Shown piece by piece: positions 36,901-48,124 of a stretch of DNA of 64,000 nt (position 1 is its first letter; each line of letters opens with the position of its first letter). Below the pieces are notes generated by a model. The model was given only the letters and a program-made list of their open reading frames with translations. It was not told the DNA's origin and made no database searches. This DNA comes from Cryptomeria japonica. Taxonomy: Eukaryota > Streptophyta > Pinopsida > Cupressales > Cupressaceae. The position numbers and the translations under genes were made by a program. The stretch covers positions 671,610,852 through 671,674,851 of the forward strand of contig NC_081412.1 in the NCBI RefSeq assembly GCF_030272615.1, written 5' to 3'.

Positions 36901-38626
36901 ATATTTAATGAGAATATCATGGATACAGAACAAATGCATGAAAAGAAGCATGAATAGGTCAAAAGGGAATATGTGGTGCTGGATGAGATTCTTGAAAATA
37001 AAATACCATTGGTACCTGTGTGCTCAGCAATAACAAAATATCTCACAAACTCTTGTAAGTATTAGATGTTTTATGAGGTTAAGTAGACCTTCTAAAAGAT
37101 TCTCTCCTTCTTTGTAATCTATTTTATTAACTGATTCAGGTGAACCAGAAGGATATGAAGAAGCAATGCAAGTGGATTCCAAACAACAATGGTAGCTAGG
37201 CATGAAAGAAGAAATGGATTCCTTGATGAAGAATTAGACTTGGGACTTAGTTCTATTACCTATAGGAAAAAGAGCCTTGGCTAATAAATGGGTTTACAGA
37301 CTAAAGGAGGAGGATGGAGGACAAAATTTAAGATATAAGGCCGAAATCATGGTTAAAGATTTATCACAGAAAAAGGGTATAGATTTTGATGAAATATTTT
37401 CTCCAATTGTAAAAGTGACTTCAATTAGAATTGTTCTAAGTCTTGTAAAAGCTAGATGTTAAAACAACTTTTCTCCATGGGGATTTGGAGGAGGAAATCT
37501 GCATGCAACAACCATAGGGATATGAGGTCAAAGGTAAGGAGGAGTTAGTGTGTAGGTTGAAGAAGAGTTTTAATGGCCTAAAGTAAGCACCCCGATAATG
37601 GTATTTGAAATTTGATAGTTTCATGGCTGAACAAGGTTACCAAAGATGTTATTCTGATCATTGTGTTTATTTTAAGAGATTGGATAGTGATAGTTATATT
37701 ATTATGTTACTTTATGTTGATGACATGGTTGTTGTTGGGTCTAACATGTAGCATATAAATGAACTTAAATTTTTTTTAGCAAAGTCATTTTCTATGAAGG
37801 ATTTTGGTGTAGCTAAGCAAATCCTTGGTATGAGGATTTCACGGGATAGGAAAATAAAACATTAACTTTTTCCCAAAATGAGTATATAAAGGTGTTGAAA
37901 AGGTTTAACATGCAGAATGCAAAAGTAGTTGGTACATATTTGGCTATTCATTTCAAATAGACTAAGGAGATATGTCCAAATATAGCAGAAGAGGTAAATA
38001 AAATGTCTGACATCTTGTATTCATCAGTTGTTGGCAGTCTGATGTATGCTATGATAAGCACACAACCATATATTGCACATGCAGTGGGAGTTGTGATCAG
38101 GTTTATGAGCAATCCAAGAATGAAACGTTGGAATGTTGTCAAATGGATTCTCAGGTATTTGAGAGGTACTACTAGCAAGGCATTATGTTTCAAAGGATCA
38201 AATGCTACTCTACGATGATATGTTGACTCTGATCCGATAGGTGATATTGATACAAGGACGAGTACTATAGGGTATGTTTTTACTGTAGGGGTAACTATTG
38301 TTAGTCAGATTTCAAGATCGCAAAAGGTGGTTGTGGTTTCAACCACTAAAGTTGAGTATGTAGCTTCTACTGAAGCTAGCAAGGAGATGATTTAGTCACA
38401 ATGTTTTCTAGAGGAATTGGGCTAGATGTAGGAGGATAGCACATTGTATACTGATAGCTAGAGTTTCATTCATCTTGCAAAGAATTTTTCTCTTCATTCA
38501 AGGACAAAACACATTCATCTCATGTACCACTTCATACTATCTGTTTTGGAGGATCACTAGTTGTGGCTTGAGAAGATTCACACAAGTGACAATCCTACAG
38601 ATGTGTTCACCAAGGTAGTCCCATGA
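33964..38626 (+). pseudogene. Copia C gag-pol, decayed, interrupted by a solo LTR
   Basis: Starts 'MEETKFKVEKFNELNYKLW' (copia Gag N-terminus). Then 'NKVFLMKHLFNMKMSEGES', a knuckle 'CWYCEKPRHL' ending KDC, and protease 'SWVIDLGASFHATPH' in which the catalytic Asp-Ser-Gly reads Asp-Leu-Gly. After the solo LTR: 'TKGGLVVAKGVKVGTLYLC', GAG-pre-integrase 'LWHHRFGHMSEKGMK', integrase ('YLKSDNGGEY', 'GTPQENGVWERMN'), RT ('ANKWVYRLKEEDGG', 'YVDDMVVVG' near 37710) and RNase H ('SSVVGSLMYAM', 'WILRYLRGTT', ending 'DVFTKVVP'). Many stops. About 30 codons normally found between the protease and 'TKGG' appear to be missing. Confidence 0.85.
34994..35887 (+). mobile_element. Solo LTR nested in copia C, TSD gaaat
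   Basis: 894 bp from 'tgttgggaaaaatgg' to 'aacttccttata' (terminal CA now TA), bounded on both sides by 'gaaat' (34989-34993 and 35888-35892). Removing it restores the host reading 'NGN' followed by 'DLL', as expected at this place in copia pol. It contains the LTR-like phrase 'gggttttccccacgtaaa' and a possible poly-A signal 'aataaaat'. Strand is chosen from these motifs. No internal sequence is left, so it arose by LTR-LTR recombination. Confidence 0.8.
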
Positions 38627-38798
38627 GAGAAATTGATTTCCTCCTCAATTTCTATCAACATTCTTAATTGAACATCATGGAATTAAGGAGCAATCGAGTC
38701 TAAGAGTTATATCTAGTGGGAACTGCAAGTTCAATAGTGTCATACAAGACTAGTCTCTAAGTGGGAGATTGTTTGGTGTGGAGCCTGATCAGTCTCCA

Positions 38799-38808
38799 AG
38801 TGGGAGAT
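38799..38808 (+). other. Copia C polypurine tract (with an upstream duplicate)
   Basis: 'aagtgggaga' plus T lies against the 3' LTR. Forty bases upstream (about 38759-38768) the same tract occurs in a duplicated block 'agtctctaagtgggagattg', so the tract exists twice. Confidence 0.75.
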
Positions 38809-39196
38809 TGTTGATATGTGATGACTAGTCATGCAAGTATTGTACACTTGTTATATATCCTTACCAAACCTTGAGGAAATTTTTTCTGCCATTTTTGTTG
38901 GAAAAAAATGATATTAAAAAAAAAAAACCCTAAAATAATTGACTTTGAGTGTTGCCCTAAAAATTGCTTGTTATAAGCACTTAGAATGTAAAAGTTTATT
39001 GTAATGGTAATGTACTGATTTACTAGATAATAAGAAAATATTGGATGACTGTGTTCTATGGATGTAGCCCATCTTGGGTGAACCATGTTAAATCTTTGTG
39101 TTATCTGTGTTGTGCATTTTTCTTCATCTTTTTTGTTTGTATCTATGTATATAATTGTTAATTTGTATTTTCTTAGAATCTGCCTAAATCCTAATA
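38809..39196 (+). repeat. Copia C 3' LTR
   Basis: 388 bp from 'tgttgatatgtg' to 'aaatcctaata'; terminal CA has become TA. It contains an A11-12 run near 38918. LINE sequence resumes directly after it. Confidence 0.85.
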
Positions 39197-42100
39197 GGAT
39201 CCCCCTATGGAGTCCCTTGAATTCCCACTAAAAGGCCCTTTTCTTCTTTCGGGTTTGTGGGTGTTTATGGTCCTTAGATGAAGGACAAAAATATGACTAA
39301 TGTTGGGAGAGATTTAAAGGTTGGTAGCAAGTCTACCAAGGAAATTCGGTAGTCAAAAGAAGACAATAATGTTGCTAAAGGATTTCTAAGTACTTTGGAG
39401 CAGTGTTTCTCCTAACTTTTTTGTAAATGAAGATCCTTTCTTGAAATTTTAGGGAACTTAATGGTTCCCATAAATAAATATTGGTGAAGAACTTGATGAA
39501 GGATTTGAAACTAGGTATTTTACTTCTTTAATAAACTAAAATAAGCTTGGATTCTTATTTCAAGGTCTATATTTTCTTTAGCCATTCTCTATTGGTTGTG
39601 CTTTTGACGTGGATGCAACACCGATGGTTTCGCAGTTTAATGGAAACCCCATTTTCTTGAGGGGCCCTTAATTTTCCAAGATAAATGTTTTCAGTCTATC
39701 AATTTTGTCAATAAGTTGACTCAAGTAAAGTGGAATCTTACTAATGTTTATGCCCCAAAATAATGTAGTTGTTAGAAGATCCCTTTCGGAATCTCTTATC
39801 TCCCATGGGTACCCCTTCCTTGATTATCATTGGATTTTGATGGGTGACTTCAATTCTCTGGTGTTCTCCTAAGGGGAATTTGGTGGAGTCCCAAACTTTT
39901 TGGACAACATGTAAAACTTTCTTGAGTTTCTGACAAGGGTGAGCTTTAACAATCTTGAACATGAAGGTAGAAATTATACTTGGTATAATCTTCTCTTTGC
40001 AAATAATCTCATTCAGGTGAGGTTGGATATGTGTGTGATCTCTTCTTCATTGGATATTTCAAGGATCTGCCATCTTTCCTCTTTAATCTGATTTAGCTCT
40101 GATCGTTACCTAATTATTTTGTGGTGGGACTCGAATGGTTCTAATATTAGGTTCCATTTCTTCTTTGAGATCATGTGGTCACACTTTATTGAATTTAAAA
40201 ATTTTATGACCCAATGGTGGAACATTCAAGCCTAAGGTACACTGCTATGTTTAAATTTTCTCGCAAGATAATTCTCCTCAAAAACAACTTGTGTTCCTGG
40301 AGTAAGGTGTCATTTGGAAACATTTTTGAGTAAAGCACAGACTTGAAGGTCTAGGTAAATTAGATTTAAAAAGAGATTGAGGATCTCAATGCCTCCCTAG
40401 ATGAATTGGACAAAGATAAATTCATTCTTATGGATCTTCACAACCTGCTTGTCAAAGAAAAAATTATGTTGGAAACAAAGGTTAAGGGTGCAAAGGATCA
40501 AGGAGGGTGATAATAACTCTAAATTTTTCCATGAATTGATAAGCTGACATATGAAGAGGAATAGAATTTGGGCATTATATAATGCTAATGATTTTCTTCT
40601 CTCCAATTTTGAGGATATTAATTGGGAAGTGACCTCACATTTCAACTCCTTAGTCAATCCCCAATCGATCCAAGACCCAATTATCTTAAAAAATTTAGAA
40701 ATATTAGTTTAGGGTATTCCCACCATTATTAATAAGGAGGACCTATGTTTTCTAGAAAGGAGAGCTTTTGATGAAGATGTGAATAAGAATAGTTTTTCCC
40801 TTGGTCCTTTCAATCTCTTGGTCCTGATGGCTTGCCCCCACTCTTATTTTAGGAATACATGGCTATTATGGGTCAGGATGTTATTCTTGCAACAAGGTAT
40901 TTTTTTGTCCTTATCAAGTGGCCTCAGGCAGAGTAGTCTACTTTCTCCGTATATGTTAATTTTGATGGCAAATGTTCTCTATCACAATATTCGCAAGATA
41001 ATTCTTTAAGGTAATCTCAAAGGTATTAATCCCTCCTCTGATTCCCATGTCATTTCTCACCAACTATTTGTTGATGATAATATTTTACTAGGGGAAGCCT
41101 TGGTGGTGGAGGCTAGAGGATGGTTTTCTTTACTCTCTAACTATGTTAGAGCTTCAAGGAAAAAAATCAATCTAGATAAAAGTTTCTTATTTTTCATGAA
41201 TGTACCAAATCAAATTCAACTCCGCATTACCAAAATTTTGAATTGTAAAACTAGTTGCCTTCCATTTTCTTACTTAGGTCTTCTTTTAACTACTGGGAAG
41301 GCACCAAACTCGGTCTAGTTTGGCCTTCTTAAAAGAATTAAAAGAAAATTGGTAGAATCAAAAGGTGCTCTTCTCAATAATGTGAGCAAGATTCAGCTTC
41401 TAAAGGCTTCCCTTCAAAGCTCTATTGTTTATATCTCTCTATTCCACGTACTAATGTCTTGGACTAAGAAACTGGACCAAATCCAGAGAAGATTCTTATT
41501 GTCAAGAGTTGAACAAAAGAATAGAATGTCTCTCATTGATTTGGAAAAGGTGTGTCTTAATAAGAGCTCTACCGACCTTAGTATTCATGAATCTCGCTCC
41601 TTGAACACTATCCTCATAACTAAAATCAGATAGAGGTTGTTTTCTAAAGCGAGTGACTAGTCTTCTATCATGAATCCCAAGTAATTTTACAAAAGGGACA
41701 ATTACTCTTTTTTATCTTCTTTGAATCTTCTAAAGGGATTACATATCTGGAACAATTTATTAAAACTAATGATATATTTTTGCAAGGTGTTTTGTGGAAA
41801 ATTGGTAATGGTAGAAGAGTGAGATTCTAGAAGGACCCTTGGGCTTCTTCTGTCCTATTAGAGTTTCATCCAATCTACTCTATTATCAAGGATATTTTGA
41901 TGGCTAGATTTGGTGTCCTAGTGTGTGATTATTGGATTCCTAGATCTTCCCCACCCCACTGGAATTTGGATATGACTGACTTCGACTCTTTGTAGAGAAC
42001 TATGGCTTTAGAGCTCCTAAATATTATCAATAATGGCATTTTTCTAAGAATGGAAAATGGTGATAAACTAGCTTGGGCAACTTTTGTAGAATGGAAAATG

Positions 42101-43201
42101 GTGGATCAAGTTTTAAACTAGCTTTTCCTCTGCCCCACCTTTCAAATTTAACTTGTCCATCCTATGGAAAATTAGTATGATCCCCAAAGTGTGTTTGTTT
42201 TGGTGGAATCCATGTCATGGCTGAATCCTCAGTATTGATAATCTAAGAAAACATGACTTCCAAATTGTTAATTATAGATGTGTTTTGTGTGAGTACTTAG
42301 AAATCATTAATCACATCATGTTTCACTATGTTTTCTCTTGGATTATCAAAAAAAGGATTGTCAATATCTTTCATAGTAACTAGATTTGACTTAAAGAGTT
42401 GGTGGATTATGTTTACATTGGGTGGCCCCCTTAAATCACCCCCTTACTAAAGAGATTTGGTTTCAAGATTCTTCAAGTCGATATGGTTCTTGTGGAAAGA
42501 AAGGAATAAGAAAGTTTTCACGAACAAGAAGTGTTGCTGGGAGGTGCTTGTCACTACCAATATCTCCAATGTCAAGGAAAATCTATGCAACTTCATTAAA
42601 GATACACACTCTACCCCCCTCCAATTTGGATTGGAAAATTGTCAATTCTTGGGACTTAATTGAAAGTGTGGCTAGATTCACAAGCTCGCCTATTAGATTC
42701 AAAAATTCAATCAAATAGCATCCCTCCATCCCCCAATTCTAGTTGGCTCAACTAAACTTTGACAACTCATCCCAAGCAAACCCAAGTCGGATGGGTGGGG
42801 ATGGTGTTGTTTATGACCATAGAGGCAATGTTGTTTTAGCTTAGGTGGCCAACTTAGGAATGCAAACCTAAAGCTTTGTAGAGATGAACACCATTTCTTA
42901 TCGACTAACTATCATTAATGAGAAAAAGTAGGATATAATTATTATCGAGGGTGACTCAAGAAACACTATCATTTTCCTTGAAATTGAAGCTACCCAATAT
43001 TGGAAATGTGAAGGTTTGGTGGAGAAATGTAGATGCTTGATTTGTGGTTTTAGCAACATTGGCTCAAACCACATGAGGAGAGAAGGTAATAAGGTTGCGG
43101 AAATGTCAGCATCCTTAGGTCCATTTTTTGAGAATTTAAAATTTTGGATGAATCCTCATGATCTTTGGATTTGGTTTGAAAAAGGATCTACAAGGATATA
43201 A
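39197..43201 (+). pseudogene. LINE ORF2: endonuclease, reverse transcriptase, zinc region, RNase H
   Basis: Endonuclease: 'NLTNVYAP', the catalytic-type 'MGDFNS' at 39840-39857, 'NNLEHEGRNYTWYN', 'QVRLDM' and 'SSDRYLII' (normally SDH). RT: 'LLSPYMLILMANVLYHNIRK', then 'QLFVDDNILLGEA' at about 41061-41100 (the usual FADD box reads FVDD, one C-to-T change), 'NLDKSFLFF', 'FSYLGLLLTTGK'. A Cys/His stretch near 42270-42330 ('CVLCEYLEIINHIMFH') matches the zf-RVT region. RNase H: 'SRMGGDGVVYDHRGNVVLA', 'IIIEGDSRNTIIF', 'NHMRREGNKVAEMSASLG' (about 42780-43110). Parts of RT between about 40680 and 40920 look deleted, and stops are frequent. Family role: target-primed reverse transcription. Confidence 0.82.
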
Positions 43202-43202
43202 A

Positions 43203-44890
43203 ATTTAATGATGGGATATAATTTTAAAATTATATTTTACATTCAACCAAGCCTTATGGTAAGTCACTTGTTTCTAGCTCAACAAATGTCCTATTTGAAA
43301 AGAAGTCACACTTCTCATAAGTTCTATGGTACCCAAATTATTGGTTTTGATTTTTCCTACTTGGTTTCTGTTATGAAGCTCACAATGGTGGATATTGTTG
43401 TGACTTAATCCATATTGAACTCAATACCTATGATGAATTCAGGTGCAAGCCAAAGCTTTGGTAGAAAGTGATCAAGGGGAATTTAGATAGTTATATGGAA
43501 GACATACATGGTTTCAACTTAGTGCTTTCAAAGTGCATCATGGAGGCTTGCCAAAATGGTGAGTTGTAGGTTGGCAAGATAACCATTAAAGTCTTGTTGA
43601 AGTTAATTGTAACCATTACTAGGCTCCTATAGGACCACATTACTTTTCCCAAGAAGCCGAAGGGCTCATACAAGGAAGAATTCAAGAGATTCTTTAAGGA
43701 GGGAAAATGTTTCTCCAGATTGCAAAGTGGTTACAATAGAGAAGAGCTCCCTGGCAAATGGAAGGATGCAACCCTTCTTTTAATGAAATTCTTCACCTTC
43801 GATTGTTGTTACAAAATTTTAGATGTAGATCTTCTCCATGTTAAATCACTTGAGGTATGGTATTCACATGAACTTTTCTTATTGGGTCTACTCATCTTTT
43901 TCCCAATCTTTTGCTAAATTTAGGTCCAAGAACTACCTACCTCTTTATAAGGGTTTAATCTTTAGGCTTTAAAGTTTTCATCTTGCTTTAATCCCTTCAT
44001 TTTGATCCCCTTCTAACCACACTATTCCCCTGCCATAGCCAAATTTGGGAATTGAAATATTTGGGACCTCTATGACTAAAACATCCTCGACTATTGGCTC
44101 CTTTTTGAGCCCAAACTCATACCCACCCATTTTAACCCCAGCAAGAGGCGAAGAAAATAGTTCTTCTACCCCACCACCAAAAAAAGTGGAGGTGGTGGAG
44201 TCTAGTGAAGAGGAGGAGGTTGAGGAATATGATTCCTCATTTGGTTCTTAATCCGAGTGGTCTTCCATCACCTTTGAGAAAGTCGCCCCTTTTCCCTAGA
44301 ATCAGGAGACCTCTTACCCTTAGAAGCCACCAATTGAGGTTGCGACTACAAATATTAAACTAGAGGAGAATGTGGAGAGGTTGAAAATGATTATTAGATG
44401 GATCCTCTTGCAATTTGATGTGGCAATCAGGAAAAAAAATAGAGTGGAAGTGTTAGCTGAGGCGCTCGAGCAAGTGTGTATAAGTGGGTCATGGACTTCA
44501 AACATGAATGGGTTTGAGAAGTAGCAAGTGACATGGTTGGGAAGCTGGAGAATTGATAGAAAATAGAGGGCCGATTGATTGAGCTATATGAGAAGGTGAC
44601 ATGACAAAAAGAGAACAAGATAGTTCAAGAGTGAAAGAGAAATAGAAGCTTGTGTTGGGCAAGATCAAGGAAATGGATAAATGTAGTCCAGAAATGGTGT
44701 TGAAAAACTCTGCTTCCCTCAAAGCCATATAGGATGAGATTGATCGGAAGAGAGCCAATTGGAAGTGTCATGTGTTGTCCCCTTTTACATCAATGGAGCC
44801 CCTTGCTTCCAGGATCAAGGACACCCCAGATTCTGGTACCCCTAGCTTTGTTAAATATTCAAACAAGAAAATTTCCTTTTTTGACTAAGT
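43203..44890 (+). pseudogene. Unidentified decayed coding stretch downstream of the LINE
   Basis: Protein-like pieces follow each other on the + strand across frames and stops: 'FLAQQMSYLKRSHTSHKFYG' with 'IGFDFSYLVSVMKLTM'; 'DLIHIELNTYDEFRCKPKLW'; 'SYMEDIHGFNLVLSKCIMEA'; 'GYNREELPGKWKDATLLLMK'; an acidic run 'ESSEEEEVEEYDSSFGS'; and 'KLEENVERLKMIIRWILLQF'. Possible introns (for example after the codons for KSLE near 43853, followed by gt) could explain some breaks. I do not recognise the family. It could be a repeated gene-like ORF of a transposon, a host pseudogene, or a third part of the LINE-associated block. The hydrophobic frame at 44734-45132 is probably noncoding. Confidence 0.4.
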
Positions 44891-45130
44891 CTTTAATTTA
44901 TGTAAGCATTGGTAGAAAGGCAATGCCTCTACTCAACAGGCCATCTCTTTGTGACTTTGGTGGTTGGCTATTTTTTGTTGGATTTATTATGGTGTGTGTT
45001 GCGGGCTTTGTTTCTGGTTTAGTTAGTGGTTTTTTGTTGGTCTTGTTTTTGCTAGGTCTATTTTTTTTGTTTGGTGAACCCCTCTCATGCACCTTAGGTG
45101 GCACTACTATGCAGTTTTGTAAAAAAATAT

Positions 45131-48124
45131 AATGGTACAGGTCTATCCCGCTTTTAATTAATCAAGACTTGATAATTAAAAGTGAAAAAAACAATTGAAA
45201 ATAATCAAATGTTATCTATAAAAAAAATTATTTTTAATTAGCTGATATACTTTTTTAGGGGGAAGCCCAACCTCAAGTGTCTTACGCCGGTTTTTGTTGC
45301 TGTTGCCGGGAGTTCCCCCAACAGAAGTGTCTCCCGTCTAGCATAGGCTTATGAACGAGCAGATTCAAACGCTATGTGCCTAATTTGAAGTAGAAAAGTA
45401 CATGCTAATTTGAATTTCAACTAACAGAAAAGGATCTTTTGTCGATCACGATCTTATAAGGATTTTGGCATGAATATGCTGAACAGCGAATTTGAGCGAA
45501 ATATTTGTAAGACATCTTAATCACTATAAAATAAGTTGGGAAGTTAGTCATATAAGGATGCTAAAATACAGACAACAATAAAACATAGTTAGTCTTGGGA
45601 AGTTAGTCATATCGGGATACTGAAATACAGACAACAATAAACATAGTTGGTTTTACGTGTTAGTAATTTTCTTTTCCTTTTACCCATTAGTTTTTAAGAT
45701 CCTGAATGCATCCCTAATTCATGAATCTATTTAAGTGTCATCCATTACCATTACAGTGTAACCTTTAGACTTCATTTATTGGATTCATAATGCCTATATC
45801 TAAATCTAAACCATTCGTCTTGCTAACTCGTTTATTACTTCTAGTCTTTCAAACTGCTTGATTTTCAATTTTAGCTTTTCTCAAACGTATGCTCCATGGC
45901 CCAGTTGCAGCCTAATTTACATGTATTTGACTACATAAAAGATGCACTAGAGCATTCAAAGTTTGTTTTGAGCAACATTTGATAGAAATAGAACTGCACA
46001 GATTGATTCTCTTCAAAATGTATCAACTAAATAATTTATGTATTGATTTGTTGAAAAAATATGCATACAGATAGTAAGAAAAAGCTTCCACTACTGAAAA
46101 AAACTACACCTATATCCAAAAAATGTGTCAAAATACTACTGCAAAAAATGTTGTCAGCAATTGAAAACCAAAATTCCAATACTTATATAGATAAGGTCTT
46201 ACATTTGTATATACCAATTGCAATAAACATTTACTCCAATCCTTCGGTCACACACAATATCTCTTCAGAATACTTGAAAGAGGCAAATGAGAAGCAATGG
46301 CACTCATGTACGACTTGCATATATCTCAGATTGTATTTCTTTGTTCAAATTGCTTTGACTACATAATTGGAAAAGGGGAAAGGTTAATGGTGATAAGCCA
46401 AAACAATATTCTCGAGAATGTGAAATGAAGACAACTCGATTTCATAAGAGATTTTGCTTTTGAGCAGTTGATGCACTGCTGGTGAAGTTAGTTTAGTTTA
46501 TTGTTTAAAAACTCTCAACATATTCATGCAACTCTCAACATGTACAATAGATATTCAATTAGAAAAAACATTTTTTACAATTTAGTATTTTGAATTAACT
46601 TCCATTCATTCATTTTTTCTTCATTTCAAAAATAATTTATTTACAACATAAATAATTAGTACAAATAATTTTATATTTTATCATCTTCATATTATCTATG
46701 ACCTATGTAGTGGATAAATCAAATTTCATCTATTAAAAATTGAATTATTTTTTATGTTTGTATACATGTGTATTGTGCACAATTTTTGGAGCTACCAAAT
46801 AAAGTGTCACCTAGCAAAAATAAAACTATTCTTAATATTTTTTATATATACATATTGTAAGTAAGTAGAAGATTATTGTATTTTTTAGTGTTTGGATGTA
46901 TGCATACTATATACAACTTATTTGGTAGTTAATTCATTAATTAATGTATCATAGTCAATTCATGAAATGAATATTCTTGTTTAACTTGTTTTAATAGAAT
47001 ATATTTCATAGTTTACATTTTATTAATAGAATAGACATAATTACAAAATGTGGAGTCACATAAGAGGATGAGATTGTAAGAAAATGATCTATATTTTTCA
47101 ATTATTATGATTCTATCAATAGATATTTAAGTTTTGCTTGAATATGTGCTATTCAATTTTACTTGAGTGAGGTTTTTTGTGTTGATTTATGATTGTGTCT
47201 TTTAATTTAGTGTAGAGCGAATGTTTGGTTTAGATAACAAATTTTGTTCTTTTATAATGGAATAGCCATTGCTACTTTAAAGAGAAAGTTTGAGGATATT
47301 CATAACAAGAGTTAAAAGGTTTAATGTAATTTTATATAATTATTGTTGTAAAAAAAATATAGTTGTGCATTTTTTAATGATTTCTTTATATTTTATTTTA
47401 GTGTAGATGATAAGGAAAATAAAAAAAAATTTCCAACTTGACTCAATCAAGGAAACCACTTGTAAAAAAATGATTAAATATTATGCAATCTTAGCTAGAG
47501 GTATCATTTTTGTGGCAAATATATGCCTATTTTAGGATAAAAAGTATAATTTTGTTGCTATTTTTTTGGAAATTCTCCACCTTGATTATTTTAGTTAGCA
47601 AAGTAATAATAGATTTAAAATAAATAAATAATATGTTTGAAAATTATGAATGCATCCAAAAAATTAAAAAAATTCAATTGAATATTATAAAACTAGAAAA
47701 TTTATTTATTTAGGAAATGTACTGGCAATTTCTTCAAAAATTATAATGCATTTCAAAAAAAAATCAAATGCTAAATGACAATGGTTATGTTATTTGGAAA
47801 ATTTATAGCTCTCTCTATACACACACATTGTTAGATGATTATAAATCAACACATAAGTTGTATTCTTAGCCAAAGCTCTAACATACTTAAAATTTCACAA
47901 AAAGTCTTTAGAATAGAGAAAATAGTTAATGAGTGAATGATTTAGATTCAATAATACTAATAAGTTAGAAAGGATGACTAGAATTAAAATTTACATTAAT
48001 GTATTTATAATATTATAAGAAATTTTGATCATCAAATATACATAATATATCAATGAACTAGTTTCTTTTTTAGGTTGAATTCTAACATACCCAAATTTTT
48101 AAAGGAACTTCTTGGAATAGAGAG
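45131..48124. other. AT-rich spacer without a recognisable gene
   Basis: Three kilobases of AT-rich DNA. A short GC-richer island at about 45260-45370 ('cttacgccggtttttgttgc') resembles part of a transcribed or element sequence, but nothing can be assigned. The longest frame (46061-46366, 101 codons) has no recognisable motif. Near 47890-47935 and 48082-48124 a diverged direct repeat ('tctaacatac' to 'gaatagaga') sits next to the left LTR of the array. Confidence 0.5.
45536..45652. repeat. Two-copy 59 bp tandem repeat
   Basis: 'ttgggaagttagtcatat' opens both copies (45536-45594 and 45595-45652) and both continue through 'acagacaacaataaa' with a few substitutions. No function is apparent. Confidence 0.9.

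Larger units (their letters stand above)
33507..39196 (+). mobile_element. Copia C: Ty1/copia retrotransposon between LINE ORF1 and ORF2
   Basis: 5.7 kb on the + strand with short LTRs (about 390 bp) that are clearly more diverged than those of copia A, so it is an older or faster-decaying insertion. A primer site follows the 5' LTR, a purine tract precedes the 3' LTR, and a gag-pol lies between. An 894 bp solo LTR interrupts it at 34994-35887. The flanking 5-mers 'ataat' and 'ggatc' do not match, so the target-site duplication has decayed or was lost. Confidence 0.88.
16500..43201 (+). mobile_element. L1-type LINE (non-LTR retrotransposon), split by two copia insertions
   Basis: Three separated + strand segments form one element in the expected order: ORF1 5' part (16531-17025), ORF1 3' part (32586-33506), ORF2 (39197-43201). 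The first two rejoin exactly across copia A: the codons around the junction restore the conserved Val-Arg-Lys-Trp of the ORF1 domain. Domain order is the plant L1 type: DUF4283-like ORF1 with a CCHC knuckle, then endonuclease, RT, zinc-binding region and RNase H. Stops and frameshifts are frequent in all parts, so the element is inactive. This is the oldest layer of the nest. The 3' end and tail are uncertain. Confidence 0.8.

Noticed and set aside
44734..45132. Hydrophobic 132-codon frame ending in many Leu/Phe/Val residues
   Set aside because: Hydrophobicity stems from a T/G-rich stretch; another frame (around 44640-44880) is the more protein-like one there.
46061..46366. 101-codon frame in AT-rich spacer
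   Set aside because: No recognisable motif, Lys/Ile/Thr/Asn-biased as expected from AT-rich DNA, no context.
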